From positions 14,816,752 to 14,880,751 of the forward strand of contig NW_024881301.1 of the NCBI RefSeq assembly GCF_018691265.1: a stretch of 64,000 nt of DNA. The letters run 5' to 3'. Below are positions 40,281 to 52,336 of this stretch, in pieces. The notes under the pieces were generated by a model. That model was not told the origin of the DNA, did not search any database, and saw only the letters and a list, made by a program, of their open reading frames with translations. This DNA comes from Tyto alba (lineage: Eukaryota > Chordata > Aves > Strigiformes > Tytonidae). Made by a program: the position numbers and the translations under genes. Every line of letters starts with the position of its first letter. The first letter of the stretch is position 1.

Positions 40281-41288
40281 CATGACTGTAAGGGAATTGT
40301 GGTCAGTGGAACAGAAACATAGAAACACATGCGAGAATATGGCAGAACAAAATTTTACAGACTGACCAAGTTGTGTCTATGCAAGCAGCAGGACCTGCTG
40401 ATTTTACCACTGTGGTGATGGCAATGTAGTGTGGTGCCCATTCCGGTATCTCAGCTTGTTCTTGTAATACCGGTGAGTGTGTTGGGCACTTTTGCTCTGG
40501 TCAGGTGTGGGCTTAACAAGTCTTTGCAACCCAGCATGTCCTGTGAGACATGATCCTACAGGTAGTCTCAAATCCTGTTTTCACCTGAATCTAGCCAAGT
40601 CCCCTACATTGAAACTAAATGGAAACATTCTGCTTTTTTGTTTTGGTTTCTTTTTTTGCCAAACACATCCCCATGACATAACAGCACAGAAGACATCAGC
40701 TTTGAGGAGTTTTTGTCATTTCATTTAAACCAAATTTATGTAAATGTGTTACTGAAATTATCTGTGTGTACTACCTCACAGCATGTAATTTGGAGGCTGT
40801 TCACAGAATTAAATAAAAACTACTGAAAGTGGAATGAGCCATCTTTTTCTGTTAAACAAAATGGTTGAATCTCACAAGATTTTGCTTCAGGAAAGACAAC
40901 TTCCCTGGGATGTTATTTCACCATTTCTAAATGATGCTTCTAATTTTTACTGTGATTAACTACAGAATAAACTATAAAAAAGTTTATCTGTTCAAAGAAA
41001 TAGTCTGTGATCTATCTGACATGTAATAAGACTGTTCAAATGCAGGTGTTTGTTTTTAGGACCATTATAAGTATGTTTGGAGTATCAGCCAAGCCAAGTA
41101 CTTCCAGCCTCTCAGGGATTTACTTTAGGGATTTTTTCTGAACAGCTTCTTGCTATTCTAATTGTATGACACGTTATAGAAGTACATACCCAAATTTATT
41201 ATGTCCTATGTTTTACTTGATGCATATTTTGATTTCATGCATCGATGTAATAGGTAACCTGAAGTTCCCAAGAAAATCACATTCCATT

Positions 41289-41306
41289 AAAAAAAAAAAA
41301 AAAAAA
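41289..41306 (+). repeat. Poly(A) tract, 18 bases
   Basis: This is the only homopolymer of 18 or more bases on this strand that is A and not T. No attached retrocopy was recognised. Confidence 0.9.
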
Positions 41307-42200
41307 GAAATATTGTAGCAGCCAGTAAATCTAAATCTAAATAAAAGAACAGAAACAGATGTGGGAAGCAAGCTCATTTTTACTATTATGCCAAAGACTA
41401 AATCTAAAAGATACAAATTTAAAATCTTTTCTGTTGTGTATTCATTTTTTCATTGTCTTGGCCCACTGATTTCCTGGAGCTTCTGGTGCTGATTGCCCAC
41501 ACTGAATGAATCTACATTTCACTCGGGGTGACCAAGCTTATCTTTTCTCCAATGAATTCATCATTCCAGCACTCTGTTTAGCTCCAAATATTTTGCTAAT
41601 TATTTTTTACCCTTCATTTGCTCCAGGGTCCCCACACCAATGCCTCCTCCTCTCTGCTTGTGAGAAGTGAAAGATTTTATATCTATCCACTGCATGCAAT
41701 GCATAAATAATGACATGTGGAAATGAAGCAAGTTTCACATGACAGTACCTTGGTGATACTGAGAACATAATTAGTGCTGCAGATGACTGAAGATTAAAAT
41801 TGCTCAGCTCCTTTGTTGCAACTAATACTCTATAGTATTACTGATTATACTGTCTGCATCTTGCATTTTGTTTGTTTGAGCTGGAAGACATAGAAGTTGA
41901 TGTAAATGAAAGGATTGAAGATAAGATGTAGAGTCTCACCACTACATTGTTTTTATTGGTCTAGGCTAACTTAAATGGCAATTTATGTTCAATTTATATT
42001 TTATGAAGGAATTTATATTATCTGAAGTAAACACCAGTTTTAGCTCTGGTTTCAGTGGAAGTAGAGATATAGCATCAAGGAAGATGACAAAAAAAAATAA
42101 ATAATCACATCATAGTAAGTCTCCTTTGTCCAAAGGCTGCTCAGTGGTTGCTGTGAATGAATGGTTTGGCTCTGAATGAATACAGAAGCTTCATGTGTTC

Positions 42201-42230
42201 ACCATATATAGACATACCATATATAGGCAT
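42201..42230 (+). repeat. Two-copy tandem repeat, 15-base unit
   Basis: The unit ACCATATATAGACAT is followed directly by ACCATATATAGGCAT, with one difference. It is a small local duplication. Confidence 0.85.
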
Positions 42231-42425
42231 ACTAGCACTGAAAGACACATTACAGGGGAAACAGAGATAACAGAGAGAATGAGGAGATAATGTTAGAGAC
42301 ATAATGAAGGAAGTTTTGCATCACTTTGTTGTGCAGTGTGGCAGATTTAATGCCTCACTGCAGGACAACTTTAGAGGACTGGTCTAATGGGTGATTACTC
42401 AGGTATGATGGACAGTGGGAGAGAA

Positions 42426-43062
42426 TCACAGAATCACAGAGTGGTTGAAGTTGGAAGGTACCTCTAGGGGTCATCTGCTTCAACTCCCCTGCTCAGGCAG
42501 GGTCATCTACAGCCGTTTGCCCAGGGTCATGTCCAAAGGGCTTTTGAACATCTCCAAGGATGGAGAGCCCACAACCTCTCTGGACGACCTGTGCCAGTGC
42601 TCGATCACCCTCACAGTGAAAAACTGTTTCCTGATGTTCAGAGGGAACATCCTGTCTTTCAGGCTGTGCCTGTTGCCTCTGTCCCTGTTACGGGGCACCA
42701 CTGGAAAGAGCCTGGCTCTGTCCTCTTTGCACCCTCAATTCAGGTATTCACAGACATTGGTGAGATCCCCCTGAGCCTTCTCTTCTCCAGGCTGAACAAT
42801 CTCAGCCCTCTCAGCCTTTCCTCATAGGAGAGATACTCCAGTCCCTTCATCATCTTCCTGTCCCTTCATTGGACTTTCTCCAGTATGTCCATGTCTCTCA
42901 TGTACTGGGGAGCCCAGAACTGGGTGCAGTACTCCAACTATGACTTTGCCAGATGTGAGTAGAGGGGAAGGATCACCTCCCTTGACCTGCTGTCAATGAT
43001 CCTCCTATTGCAGCCCAGAATACCATTATCCTTCTTTAGGACAAGGACACATTGGTAACTGT
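42426..43062 (-). mobile_element. CR1 LINE fragment, antisense (copy B, 3' part)
   Basis: The 3' terminus of the element is at TCACAGAATCACAG on the left, and its body runs right until it is interrupted by the LTR at 43063. Positions 42507-42984 are 99.0 percent identical to copy A (5 differences in 478 ungapped sites), including non-consensus stretches such as CAACTATGACTTTGCCAG. To the left of 42507 the two copies differ at roughly one site in five. Unlike copy A, this copy keeps the CR1 sequence right of 42985. Open frames within it are antisense CR1. Confidence 0.94.
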
Positions 43063-43464
43063 TGTGGTTTAAGCCCAGCTAACAATAAAGCACCACGCAG
43101 CTGCTCGCTCACTCCCCCAGCTCAGTGGGGTGGGGAGGAGAATCATAAGAAAAAGGTAAAATCTTGTGGGTTGAGATAAGGACAGTTTTATAGGACAGCA
43201 CAAGAGAGGAGAAAGAATAATATTAATAAAAGAATATATAAAAAGCGTGTGACGTACAATGCAATTGCTCACCACTTGGAACTCAATGCTCAACCCCTTC
43301 CTGAGGCATGATTTCTCCTCCCCCTGGCCAGCTCCCCCAGTCATATACTGAGCATGACATCATATGGTATTGAATATCCCCTTGTCTAATTTGGATCAGC
43401 TGTCCTGTATGTGCTCACTCAGCTTCTTGTGAAAATTAACTCTATCCCAGATGAACCCAGGACA
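43063..43464 (+). mobile_element. ERV solo LTR inserted in CR1
   Basis: It begins TGTGGTTTAAGCCCAGCT and ends ATGAACCCAGGACA, so it has the TG...CA ends of an LTR. It includes a segment GCAGCTGCTCGCTCACTCCC near the start and ATATACTGAGCATGACATCA near 43350, both of which I recognise from a widespread avian LTR family. At about 402 bases it is probably internally shortened. No retroviral coding sequence adjoins it, so it is a solo LTR. It splits one CR1 copy and is therefore younger than that insertion. A precise target-site duplication is not evident. Confidence 0.85.
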
Positions 43465-43680
43465 GTGATTGGTATCCACTGGGACCCCCAGGGGTTTTTC
43501 TACAAGGCTGTTCTCCAGCTGGTCAGCCCCCAGTATGTACTGGTGCCTGGAGTTGTTCTTACCCAGGGACAGGACTTGGCACTTCTTGTTGAACTGTTTG
43601 ATGTTCCTGTCAGCCTGTTTTTTCAGCCTTTTGAGGTTTCTCTGGATGGCAGCATGACCCTCTGTGATCCCAATAGGATG
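43465..43680 (-). mobile_element. CR1 LINE fragment, antisense (copy B, continuation)
   Basis: This resumes the CR1 copy interrupted by the LTR, with landmarks such as CTCCAGCTGGTCAGCCCCCA near 43516. Copy A has the equivalent stretch at 33168-33295, but the two differ at about 13 in 100 sites here, unlike the near-identity of 42507-42984. The right limit is approximate. Confidence 0.88.
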
Positions 43681-43837
43681 GTAGCCCTGCACAGATTTCT
43701 AACTCATCGTGTTTATTCCCCATACCACATGCAGTACTATGCAGACACTTCAGAGAGACACTCCAGCATGTTTTCCTAGAAATATATTTCCTGTAATATT
43801 CCTGTTTGGTTTTGTTTTTGATTTTTACAGAGCCATT

Positions 43838-43894
43838 GTTCAAATATTTTGGTATAGTTCAAATAATTTGGTACTGTTCAAATAATTTGGTATA
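43838..43894 (+). repeat. Three-copy tandem repeat, 19-base unit
   Basis: Three contiguous 19-base units of the form GTTCAAATAATTTGGTATA, the first and second with one or two changes. It lies about 160 bases right of the CR1 copy. Confidence 0.92.
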
Positions 43895-46800
43895 ATATTG
43901 CCTCTCATTTGAAATTATGGGCTTTTGGGTTTCACCAGCATCAACCATTCCTGCATTTTTCTTGCATTTAAGCTGCCTGAGTTGGAGAAATGATCTGACA
44001 TTTCTGGTTTAGTGACACATCCCAAGGCATCTGAATGTTATTCATTAAGAAATCATGTTCCAGCATGAAGCATAGTATTGTGTGCTAAACTGAGGAGCAA
44101 CCTGATATTGTTGAACCAGATTTCAGTAATATTAAAATAATAATTTTTTTCTCTGATCGTAGAAAGACTGTTAGGAGATTTAGAGCTACTACAGAAACAA
44201 GAAGAGCTAATAACTTATATTACAATCTATATTTATTGTAAAATTTCAGTCCAAGAAAAAATTTGGGGAATACATTTCTTGCAAAAAAAGCCTAAGACAT
44301 TATTAGCTGACATGAAATCTTAACCCTAGAAGTAGAATTTCTCTTTCTGAAAGCTGTGGGGCAAATAATTAATGAAGTGAAATCTATATAGGACCAAACA
44401 ACAATGTCATCAAAACACTCTGATTTATAATGCACTGTGATTAATCATAGCGATTTTTTTCCTTCTTTCATGCAGAATTGCTCAGCTGAGTATCCCACTT
44501 CCAAATCTAAATATATATACACTCACCCACACTGAGTGATATATCATTATTAAATCAATTTTCTGTAGTCTCAGTAAAAGTTCATGCCTACATCCTTAAA
44601 ATCTAAGGAAATGATTTTGTTGTTTGTTTGTTTGTTTTTTGGTTTCCCTCACATGCTCTCTCTTTTCATTAGATCCCAGTTAATCTGTTTTCCATACTAT
44701 CTCTAAAACCAGTTGTAAATGATTCAGCCACCTGACCTCCTGCCATGACTGTGGTGTGACCACTGTGATTTGTGTTTTTGGTCTGGGTCCTCCTGCCATC
44801 ACATGTGTCTGTACTCTTCCCCCCACATTCTGTTCTAGATTCGTGGTTCCAGTCACTGCTTCTTATTGCTGTTGATGAAAACAAAAGTAATACAAATTTA
44901 GGCAAGACATACTTGAATGATAGAAAATTGCTATTGCAGCTAAACAAACTATATGTTTTCAGGTCAAGACCAGCCCAAACAAGTCCTGAGATCTTGAGGC
45001 ATAAAGTCACCACAAAGCATGTGGGTCTTTATTAGCAATGATAAAGTTGTATTTGTGAGGCTATAAAGTTAAGTCTGATGATCAGTGTGTGTTATATCCT
45101 GCTGTTTCAAGACACCCTTTTAAAACCAGATGCTTTGATAGAAAAAAATAATTTCCAAATTTCTCTTGTTCACATTTTCTGGTTTCATGAATTGGTTTAA
45201 AACAGTGTAATAGAAGACCCTGAAGTATTTTCTTCTTTCTTAATAAGGTATTTTTAAATGCACTATTTATTTGTAGGTACAGATAATTTGAATACTTTTC
45301 CCATATCTCTGGAAACATTTGTCAAAAATTAACTAATTTTTTTCCCCTAGCTTTATTTCTAATACCAGCTTAAGTTTCATTTAAAAAAATGAAATAAAGC
45401 TTAGGCTTTATTTCAGCTTAAATTTTTATATCTGTACAATTTTGGAATATTTTAATAAAGAAGTCTGAAATGCAATGCTTTTTCAATGCACTTAAGGCAA
45501 ACAGGCATTCTACTTTTCCATTTAATGTGAACACACCAAGTTATCCTCTTTTCTCCCATTAAGAATGTTACAAATGCACAATATTGCACAGTGAGGTTTT
45601 TTCAAGGATTAAAGGTAACCTTTCTGACTGACTCAAACTCTTTATTTTCTACTAATAGCTCACAGTTCCCCAGGCTGTTTAGAAACCCTGAAAATGCACA
45701 ATAGGACATGCTAATGTTTATTCACTGTTTGCTCAAACAGTGGCAGCTAGCCCAGGAGATTCCAATGACTAATGGTATTATTAATAATAATTCAGTATCT
45801 TGGGAAGGATTTGCTGTACTATGAGAAAGTGATAGGAAAATTAGCCTTTTAAATCAAACACTCTGCATGAATGGGTTGTGCTGGTATTGCAGACCTGTCA
45901 CACCAGACGCTGTCACTGGACAGTGTGAGCAGAAGGAGTCCCTCTTGCCCTGAATAATGTCTCCTGAGATGACAAGAACTGCTTCGTTTTCCCCAAGATG
46001 GTGGTGTATGCATCAGCAGAGCCGTTCCCTGTAACCATGAGATAGATGCAAAAAACTCAATGTGAGCTGCGTTTCAAGAACCTCTTCAGTCTAAGACAAG
46101 TAAAACTAAAAAAGTAAAAAAGTATGTAACATTCTGCACGTGCTCAATCTTTTGGTAACTGAGGTGATTTTACATGATTACTTGTTCTTGGTCTAAGTCT
46201 GGGGACCTGTAACCCTGCATGGGGAGGAGCAGCAGAGGAGGACAAAGTAAGGGGACTTGTCATTATTACAGGGTGGCCTCTGTAAGGAGAGGCTGAAGCT
46301 ACTTTGTGCTGGACACAGACATTTCCAGCTGGCTTCAATGGCTGACCACAGCCCCTGTCCTCCACCCTCCTGTGGCACACAGTAGTGGTGGGGTAGAGGA
46401 GTTGGGAACGAAAGATATAAGATTTAGACATTGATTGATTTGAACCCTAATATATGTTGAAGCTCTAATCCCCATTCTGGATTTATTTGGTGTAAACAAA
46501 GGTCATCCTCAGAGTCTTCCCTAAGTCCGTCAGCCTGTGTCTCTGTTAGCAAATCAGTTAGGTGTACAACTGCTCTCTGGTCCTAACACCAATTGGCATT
46601 GAATGACCTGAAATTAATTAATGCTATTAATTAAGCTTCTTAACCCTGCAAATCAGGGTGGTTGATTAGCACTCGTTTGTAACCTCTGCTATGTCACAAA
46701 CCAGGCCTAGGAATGATTTGTGAGAGCACAAATTTGCACAAGTGTGCCAGAGACTGTAATAATAAGACATAGCTAACTCAGTTGCAGCATCTGAAAAGGT

Positions 46801-48183
46801 TTCTTGCCCTTCTTTACTTATGCATATTGAAATAATTTTGTACTTCATAATTTTATTACTTCGATTTTATAGAAGTAATTTAAAGGCAGTTACTGCACTG
46901 ACACTCCTGTTTAAAATCTTTCTATATTAGTGTGTACTTACATGTCTGCTTCTGGTAAAGGTCCAGAGTCCATGAATCTTCCCAGGTCTTTCAAACTAAA
47001 TGTGAAGTTTCAGGACCCTTCTCTCAATTTTGAACACTGTAATTATGGCACTCTTGATTCTTTAGTTCTTTTCATCTGAGCAACAGTGTAGGGTTTTTGT
47101 ATGTAAAATATCAGTCTCAAAGTAGCAGCACACAGAAAGGTGCAATTTAGTTGTCAATCTTTTTTTTTTTTTTGACAGGATAAATCTTGCACCTCACATT
47201 TATTTCAAATAAATTACATTTTTCACTGTTTAAAATTGCACATTACTAACTTAGGGGGTGTTTTATGAAAAACCTGCTTCTGTTGTTAAAAGCACACCTG
47301 TTTACAATCCCTTGTCTGTGCTAATTGCAATCAAATAAGAAAACTTCTAGGAATTGAATGTCTTATTATGTGGGGGGTTATTTAAGTTGCAGTATGACAT
47401 GGAATTCAGTTTTGTTTCAAAAAAATATAATTATAAATGTGAAAATGTGAAATGTATGTTAATAATAACATACTCAGTATGTGTCTTAGCTGGAAGTAAA
47501 GAGCCTTTGTTTTGAAGCTGCTAATCTTAAGGCTGCTTCCATAGGCTTCTGTCCTCTCCCCAAATTTCAGAGATTATGGGAAAAAAAAGGCTACTATTAA
47601 TCTTTGATGCAATATTTCATTTGAGCAGGGAAAGTCTTCTATTTGAAAATTTTTTATTCAGTAGGTACTAACTGTATCAATTATATTTTGGACAAATGTA
47701 AACTTTTAAAGATTTCAGTGCTGAAATCCATCCCTAAAAACAGCTAAAAGGAAGTGGAATGACTGTGATACAACAGCCATCTCAAAAGGATTTAGCTTTA
47801 ACACAGAAACCGGAGGTCTTGGGTAATGTACTCTGCCGGAACCTGAATGTCCTGGTGACAGAAGTAGGAAAGGAATTTTTGAGATACAGGTTTTCAACAG
47901 ATCTCAGAGTTCATTTGACATGGAAGTTTTTCCATCCTAAATCTTACCATTTTCATTTCAGTGAGAACTGAATCCAACACTGCTACATGGACATCAAAAG
48001 GAGTTCTGCAGTTCTGTTCAATAGAACACAATCTATCAGAGTTTGGTCAGCAGTACCCCACTTACATTGCTGTTGTAATCTTCTCCAATGTAAGGGCAAG
48101 CATTGTGTATTTCTTAGTCTCCATAATCTAGTCCTGTCTAGTGAGTGACATTTTGTATTCTGATAGGAATTTTTTGGTGGGTG
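43895..48183. other. Non-coding, no recognisable element
   Basis: Nothing was recognised except a small perfect hairpin (45390-45415) and a T run of 14 at 47160-47173. A less AT-rich patch near 46190-46400 carries short open frames without recognisable domains. Confidence 0.45.
45390..45415 (+). repeat. Perfect inverted repeat, 11-base arms
   Basis: The arms TGAAATAAAGC and GCTTTATTTCA flank the loop TTAG. Each arm holds AATAAA on one strand (plus strand 45393-45398; minus strand from plus-strand 45407-45412), so both strands carry a canonical poly(A) hexamer. No adjacent gene needs it, and a function is not shown. Confidence 0.85.
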
Positions 48184-49091
48184 TGTGACGGTCCAACCAA
48201 AATCACAGTTAATGCCTCAAATGTCTGATGGGGAACTTTGGCAAAGGAGACAGTCTCTGTGGAAATGCTGGAGTTGTGCATGTAACAACAGAGAGATGTG
48301 GTGAGAGGAGGGGGGGTCCTGCGGACATGGGCCTACACCTTTCTGGGGCTGGACGTCCCTATCTTGAGTGATTCCGTGAAGAGCCAATTGAGGAGAGGAA
48401 GGGTTGGATGGCGGTCATAACTACAGGGAGGGGGGAGTAGCTTCCCAACGACCCCCAAGCCCACCAACCCAATTCCAGAGAGCTCTAAGGGTACAAACTG
48501 TGCATGCACAGGGGCCCAGAGGGTTCTAGAAGCATAAACTGCACATAACACCTAATTAGCCTAATGAATTCAAGTACCCACCTGGAGGAGGGACAAAGGA
48601 TTATAAAAGGACAGGAATAGAATCTTCACATGGTGCACCTCTGGAACTTGATCTCTAAGCTGGCTGGACCAGTGCTGGGACCAGGACTGGTGAAATGTAT
48701 CTCTCTCTTCTCCCCTCCCCTTTCCTCTCTCTTTTCTCTCTTTCTTCTCTCTCTATCCTCTTTCTCTCCTCTCCCTATTCTCCGCATATATAGCTTGTTG
48801 GTACATGTTATGAGATTTAAGGCTTGTTAGTATATGTTACATGTTGTACAGTTTGTTGCTGTATTTCTGGTTTCTCCGTATATGCTGTAAATTTTGCCTC
48901 AGACACTGTTTTCATTGTATTTGTAAATTTTGGTTGTTAGTACAGTTTTTGCGTAGCCACTATTTGTTTTGCCACTGTTGAATTTCAAGTAAAAACTTGC
49001 TATTTGGAGAAACCTTTTGCACGATCATCGTCACTCTTTGTACCACATAGAGAATGAAAAACAACCTCACCCTAGCCCACAGAGTGAGACA
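48184..49091 (+). mobile_element. ERV solo LTR, near complete, different family
   Basis: It begins TGTGACGGTCCAACC and ends AGAGTGAGACA. Within about 908 bases it has the order expected of an LTR: a U3-like stretch, a TATA box (48602-48608), a pyrimidine-rich tract (about 48692-48780), a T/G-rich stretch, and a possible weak AGTAAA poly(A) signal at 48988-48993. No gag, pol or env sequence flanks it, and no clear target-site duplication is visible. It shares no obvious sequence with the LTR at 43063. The call rests on structure and a general resemblance to avian ERV LTRs. The exact right end could be a few bases further on (49095). Confidence 0.75.
48602..48608 (+). promoter_or_regulatory. 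TATA box of the LTR
   Basis: TATAAAA lies about 420 bases into the LTR, where a U3/R promoter would be expected, and is followed within about 25-35 bases by the likely transcription start. It may be inactive in the present genome. Confidence 0.5.
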
Positions 49092-52000
49092 GGACAGGAT
49101 GGCAAGTGGAATATTCTGTGTTGAAGTGTTGTGAATTAAAAATGTAGATAGAAGACATGTAAGTAGGCTTATGTCTGATTTTTTTCCCCTTTCTTTGCTA
49201 CTTACAATAAATTTTTAATCACTTTTAGTGGGAAGCTTAAGCAAACACACAAACTCACATTCTTATTTTGCATCTACATGTCTAATTTTCTCATGTTTAA
49301 CTAAACTGCACAGTGCAAAAAAGCATACCCACCTATGCACTTCAAATTTTTTCCTGGTCCTCCATTAAGTAAAGAAAGCTCTGACTTACCTTTCTGGTTC
49401 TCTTGTTTATTCTGTATAACTTTATCATTACTTCCTTGTATGTCTCCTCTGTAATATAAACTATACTAAGCTTTTTCTATTTTATACTACGCAGAAATCC
49501 TGCTAGTCTATTTTTCTCTGGTAGAAATGGACTGAGACAAACTATTTTTCATTTTGAACATCTGACTTTGTACTTCAGAGTAACTTCAGAGGTCAGACAC
49601 TCCTGACATTGCAAAATGCCATTAGGTAACAATGATCAAGATTATGTAGCATCATATTTTTAGATAATGCATGTATTGTAGCACTTCTTCAATCTGTACC
49701 AGACAACCACAAATTTCACAGTTTTAACAGAAAAGTAAAGGTATGCAGGGAAATGGGTGTTAAGCAAAATAAGCTGTGTACAGAACAGTAACAGGAAACT
49801 CATATAGGTGAAACCTAAAGTATTTTAAAGTCAAGTGAACTCTTGTTTTTAGCTGTATGAAACTTGTTAATGAAGAATATGCCAAAGATGACAGAAATCT
49901 TTTACAGCTAAAATTTCTAACAGTTTAATTTCCAAGGAAACACAGTGGGCCAAATCCTTTAACTGAGCTTAGGAAGGTATTAAATAAACAAGTTAGTTTG
50001 TGGAAATGGAATTTAGAAACACATGTTCAGAAAAATAAATCAAGGAAACACCTGACTGGTGCTTAAAAAGTCATAAATGCCTAAAGCTTTGTACAGAGTT
50101 TCTAGGGTATCTACAGACGTGATTGGACCTGTTGAACCTGTAGAGCCTGCTCAGTAGGGCTTCTTCAGACTGAGATAACTGGTTTGGCATCTTTCTTTGT
50201 CTGATTCTTTCAACGTGAGAAGTAAGGTCACTTGGCTGAGGCCAGAGAGTCTGGATTGTTTCTCTTTTCTCACTGGTATTGTCTAAGGTAAAAGATAATG
50301 CATTATCTGTGTGAGAACACGGCATATTGACTTGCTGATCCAGACTCTAGCTTTAAACTCAGTTTTGCAAGTGCCTGCCTGAACAACGAGGAGAGCAGAT
50401 CATGCAAGAAACTTTAGCAGAAACTGGCTTGTTTTTGACATTTACTATGGTCACAGTTTGGTGGTGTAGAGCACTGGTATCCTGAATCCTTAACTGCCTC
50501 TTATACAATAGAAGGGGAACTTCAGCATCTAACTGTGCTGCTTAGTTGCTAGGCGTAACACTTCTACCTGCTGTCTGTGTGTTCCCATCACTGAACGGTC
50601 AACATGGACAGTCATCAGAGAAATGGTCTTTACCAGATTCCCATTATAGACTTTAAACACTGTGATAAAACGTGCTGCAAAAGGTCAGCACAGTGTCCAA
50701 GTATGTAGAAGACAGAATAAAGGGATGAGAATATTGTTCCTTGCTTACCAAAACCCTTGCTGCTTCAGTTGTCAGGCTGCTCATAAAATTCTTTACTCTC
50801 TAAAGGAGAATATTTATTTGTATTTAAAATTGTTACTTACTTTATGATGCTTACCATCCTACTGGCACTTCTCTTTTCTCCTGTGCTGCCTTCCCCATGT
50901 ATTTAATTACTACAAAGTAAGAAGTGAATGAATTTGGAAATATTTTTCTAATTATTCTACAATGTTAAAACACTTTTGGATAAGAGAGAGCATAATTCAG
51001 GTACTTTAGGTAAGAAATTATCTTGGAAGAGCTAGAAATTCTGTATCCAACAAACTACTTGTTTCCATGTGAGGGAAAATGCATCCTGAAATTGTTAATT
51101 TCTTTTTCTTTTTGTCATTCTTTTCCTATATCACTCTCTCATCACTTTCATGGCTGTTATTATCAGTTCATGTACTTGCACTGCCATTGTGCTAGCCACT
51201 AACTTAACCCCTAATCAGGAAGCCCATCCTGCTACATTTATTAATTCTCCTACAAAATAATATAAAAGATGCTTCCATCTGCATATCTGGTCTTCTCTTA
51301 CATAATCCTGCAAGATATGGAGAAGATGGCAGCACGGAGCTCGGAATGTGATCCCTTTCCTAGCATGTCTGTCCAGTTAATGGGCAGATCTATGAGGCAG
51401 ATTTATTTTCATACTCACCTGTCACGCACCACCAGTAAAGTTTATTCTTCAGAAGTATAATTGATTCAGTGTAGCTTCTGTTTACAAGTTTTGATCTTGC
51501 TGCCTTTTACCTTGTGCCAAAACATTATATCATTCCAGTTCTGAATCATGAATACCTTGCAGCTTTGGGGGCTGTGTAGACTATGAGAAATGACCATCCT
51601 TATTTGCATGCAAGGATGGCAAGGTACAAGGGAAGGCAGTCTGTTCCTTGCAGACAGAGCTTGATTTTAACAGCAAAGAATGCTTTCTTGTCACTCCTCC
51701 ACTTCATAGGTCAAAAGCTACATTAACGTGAACCACAATGAATCATTCGGAGCTAAATGGATTTAACAAGGTGTACAGTAGAATTTGTGTCAGTGCTCTT
51801 ACCATGTGTGTGTTCTACTGTATGGAAATGAGAACCAGGTAGACATTAAGTTTTGCTGTCACTAATTTTTATAGTTAATTTTAAAAGTTTGGCCCATATA
51901 CTACATTTCTAACTGTTAAATCACAAACTTCAAAAGTATCAGCTCCTTGTTATGAATATTTTAAAGAAATTAAGTAATTTTATGCAGTTCCTAATGCTAA

Positions 52001-52224
52001 CTTAATTAAGTCTTAAAAGAATTCAGCAAGCTTAACCAGTCCCTCTGGAGGCTGAAAAACAGATTGTTTAAGCATAGAAATCTTCCTGAAAATAGAGATG
52101 GTAGAATATTTAAGACTTCACTTACAGAAAAACTGGAGGGGCATTTAAAGCTTGATAAACAGCATATTCCTTTTCTCCCACAGAAGATGTCAGATGTTAA
52201 AAGATTTTTGTCTCAACCTGAGAG
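49092..52224. other. Non-coding, no recognisable element
   Basis: AT-rich, with only short open frames (84 codons or fewer) lacking recognisable features. No repeat family was recognised. Confidence 0.5.
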
Positions 52225-52336
52225 TCTCCCTTTACCCCTCCAATTCCCTCCCCCATTCCCAGGTGGGAGGCAAGGGTGGGTGAGCGGCTATGTGGTGTTT
52301 GGCTGCCAACCAGGCTCAGACCACCACAACCAAGAA
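52225..52336 (-). mobile_element. ERV LTR fragment, antisense
   Basis: Read on the minus strand, the right end gives GGTTGTGGTGGTCTGAGC, followed by a segment ending CACATAGCCGCTCACCCACC. This matches the start of the LTR at 43063 with scattered differences. Only about the first 110 bases of the LTR are recognisable. The left edge (about 52225) is approximate and grades into a C-rich stretch. Confidence 0.7.

Larger units (their letters stand above)
36526..42425. other. Non-coding, simple repeats only
   Basis: No gene or interspersed repeat was recognised. The stretch contains the T/G tract at 40195-40280, an 18-base A run at 41289-41306 and a small tandem duplication at 42201-42230. Confidence 0.5.

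Noticed and set aside
40093..40365. Phe/Val/Cys-rich open frame that looks like a membrane segment
   Set aside because: It is a translation of the T/G simple repeat at 40195-40280.
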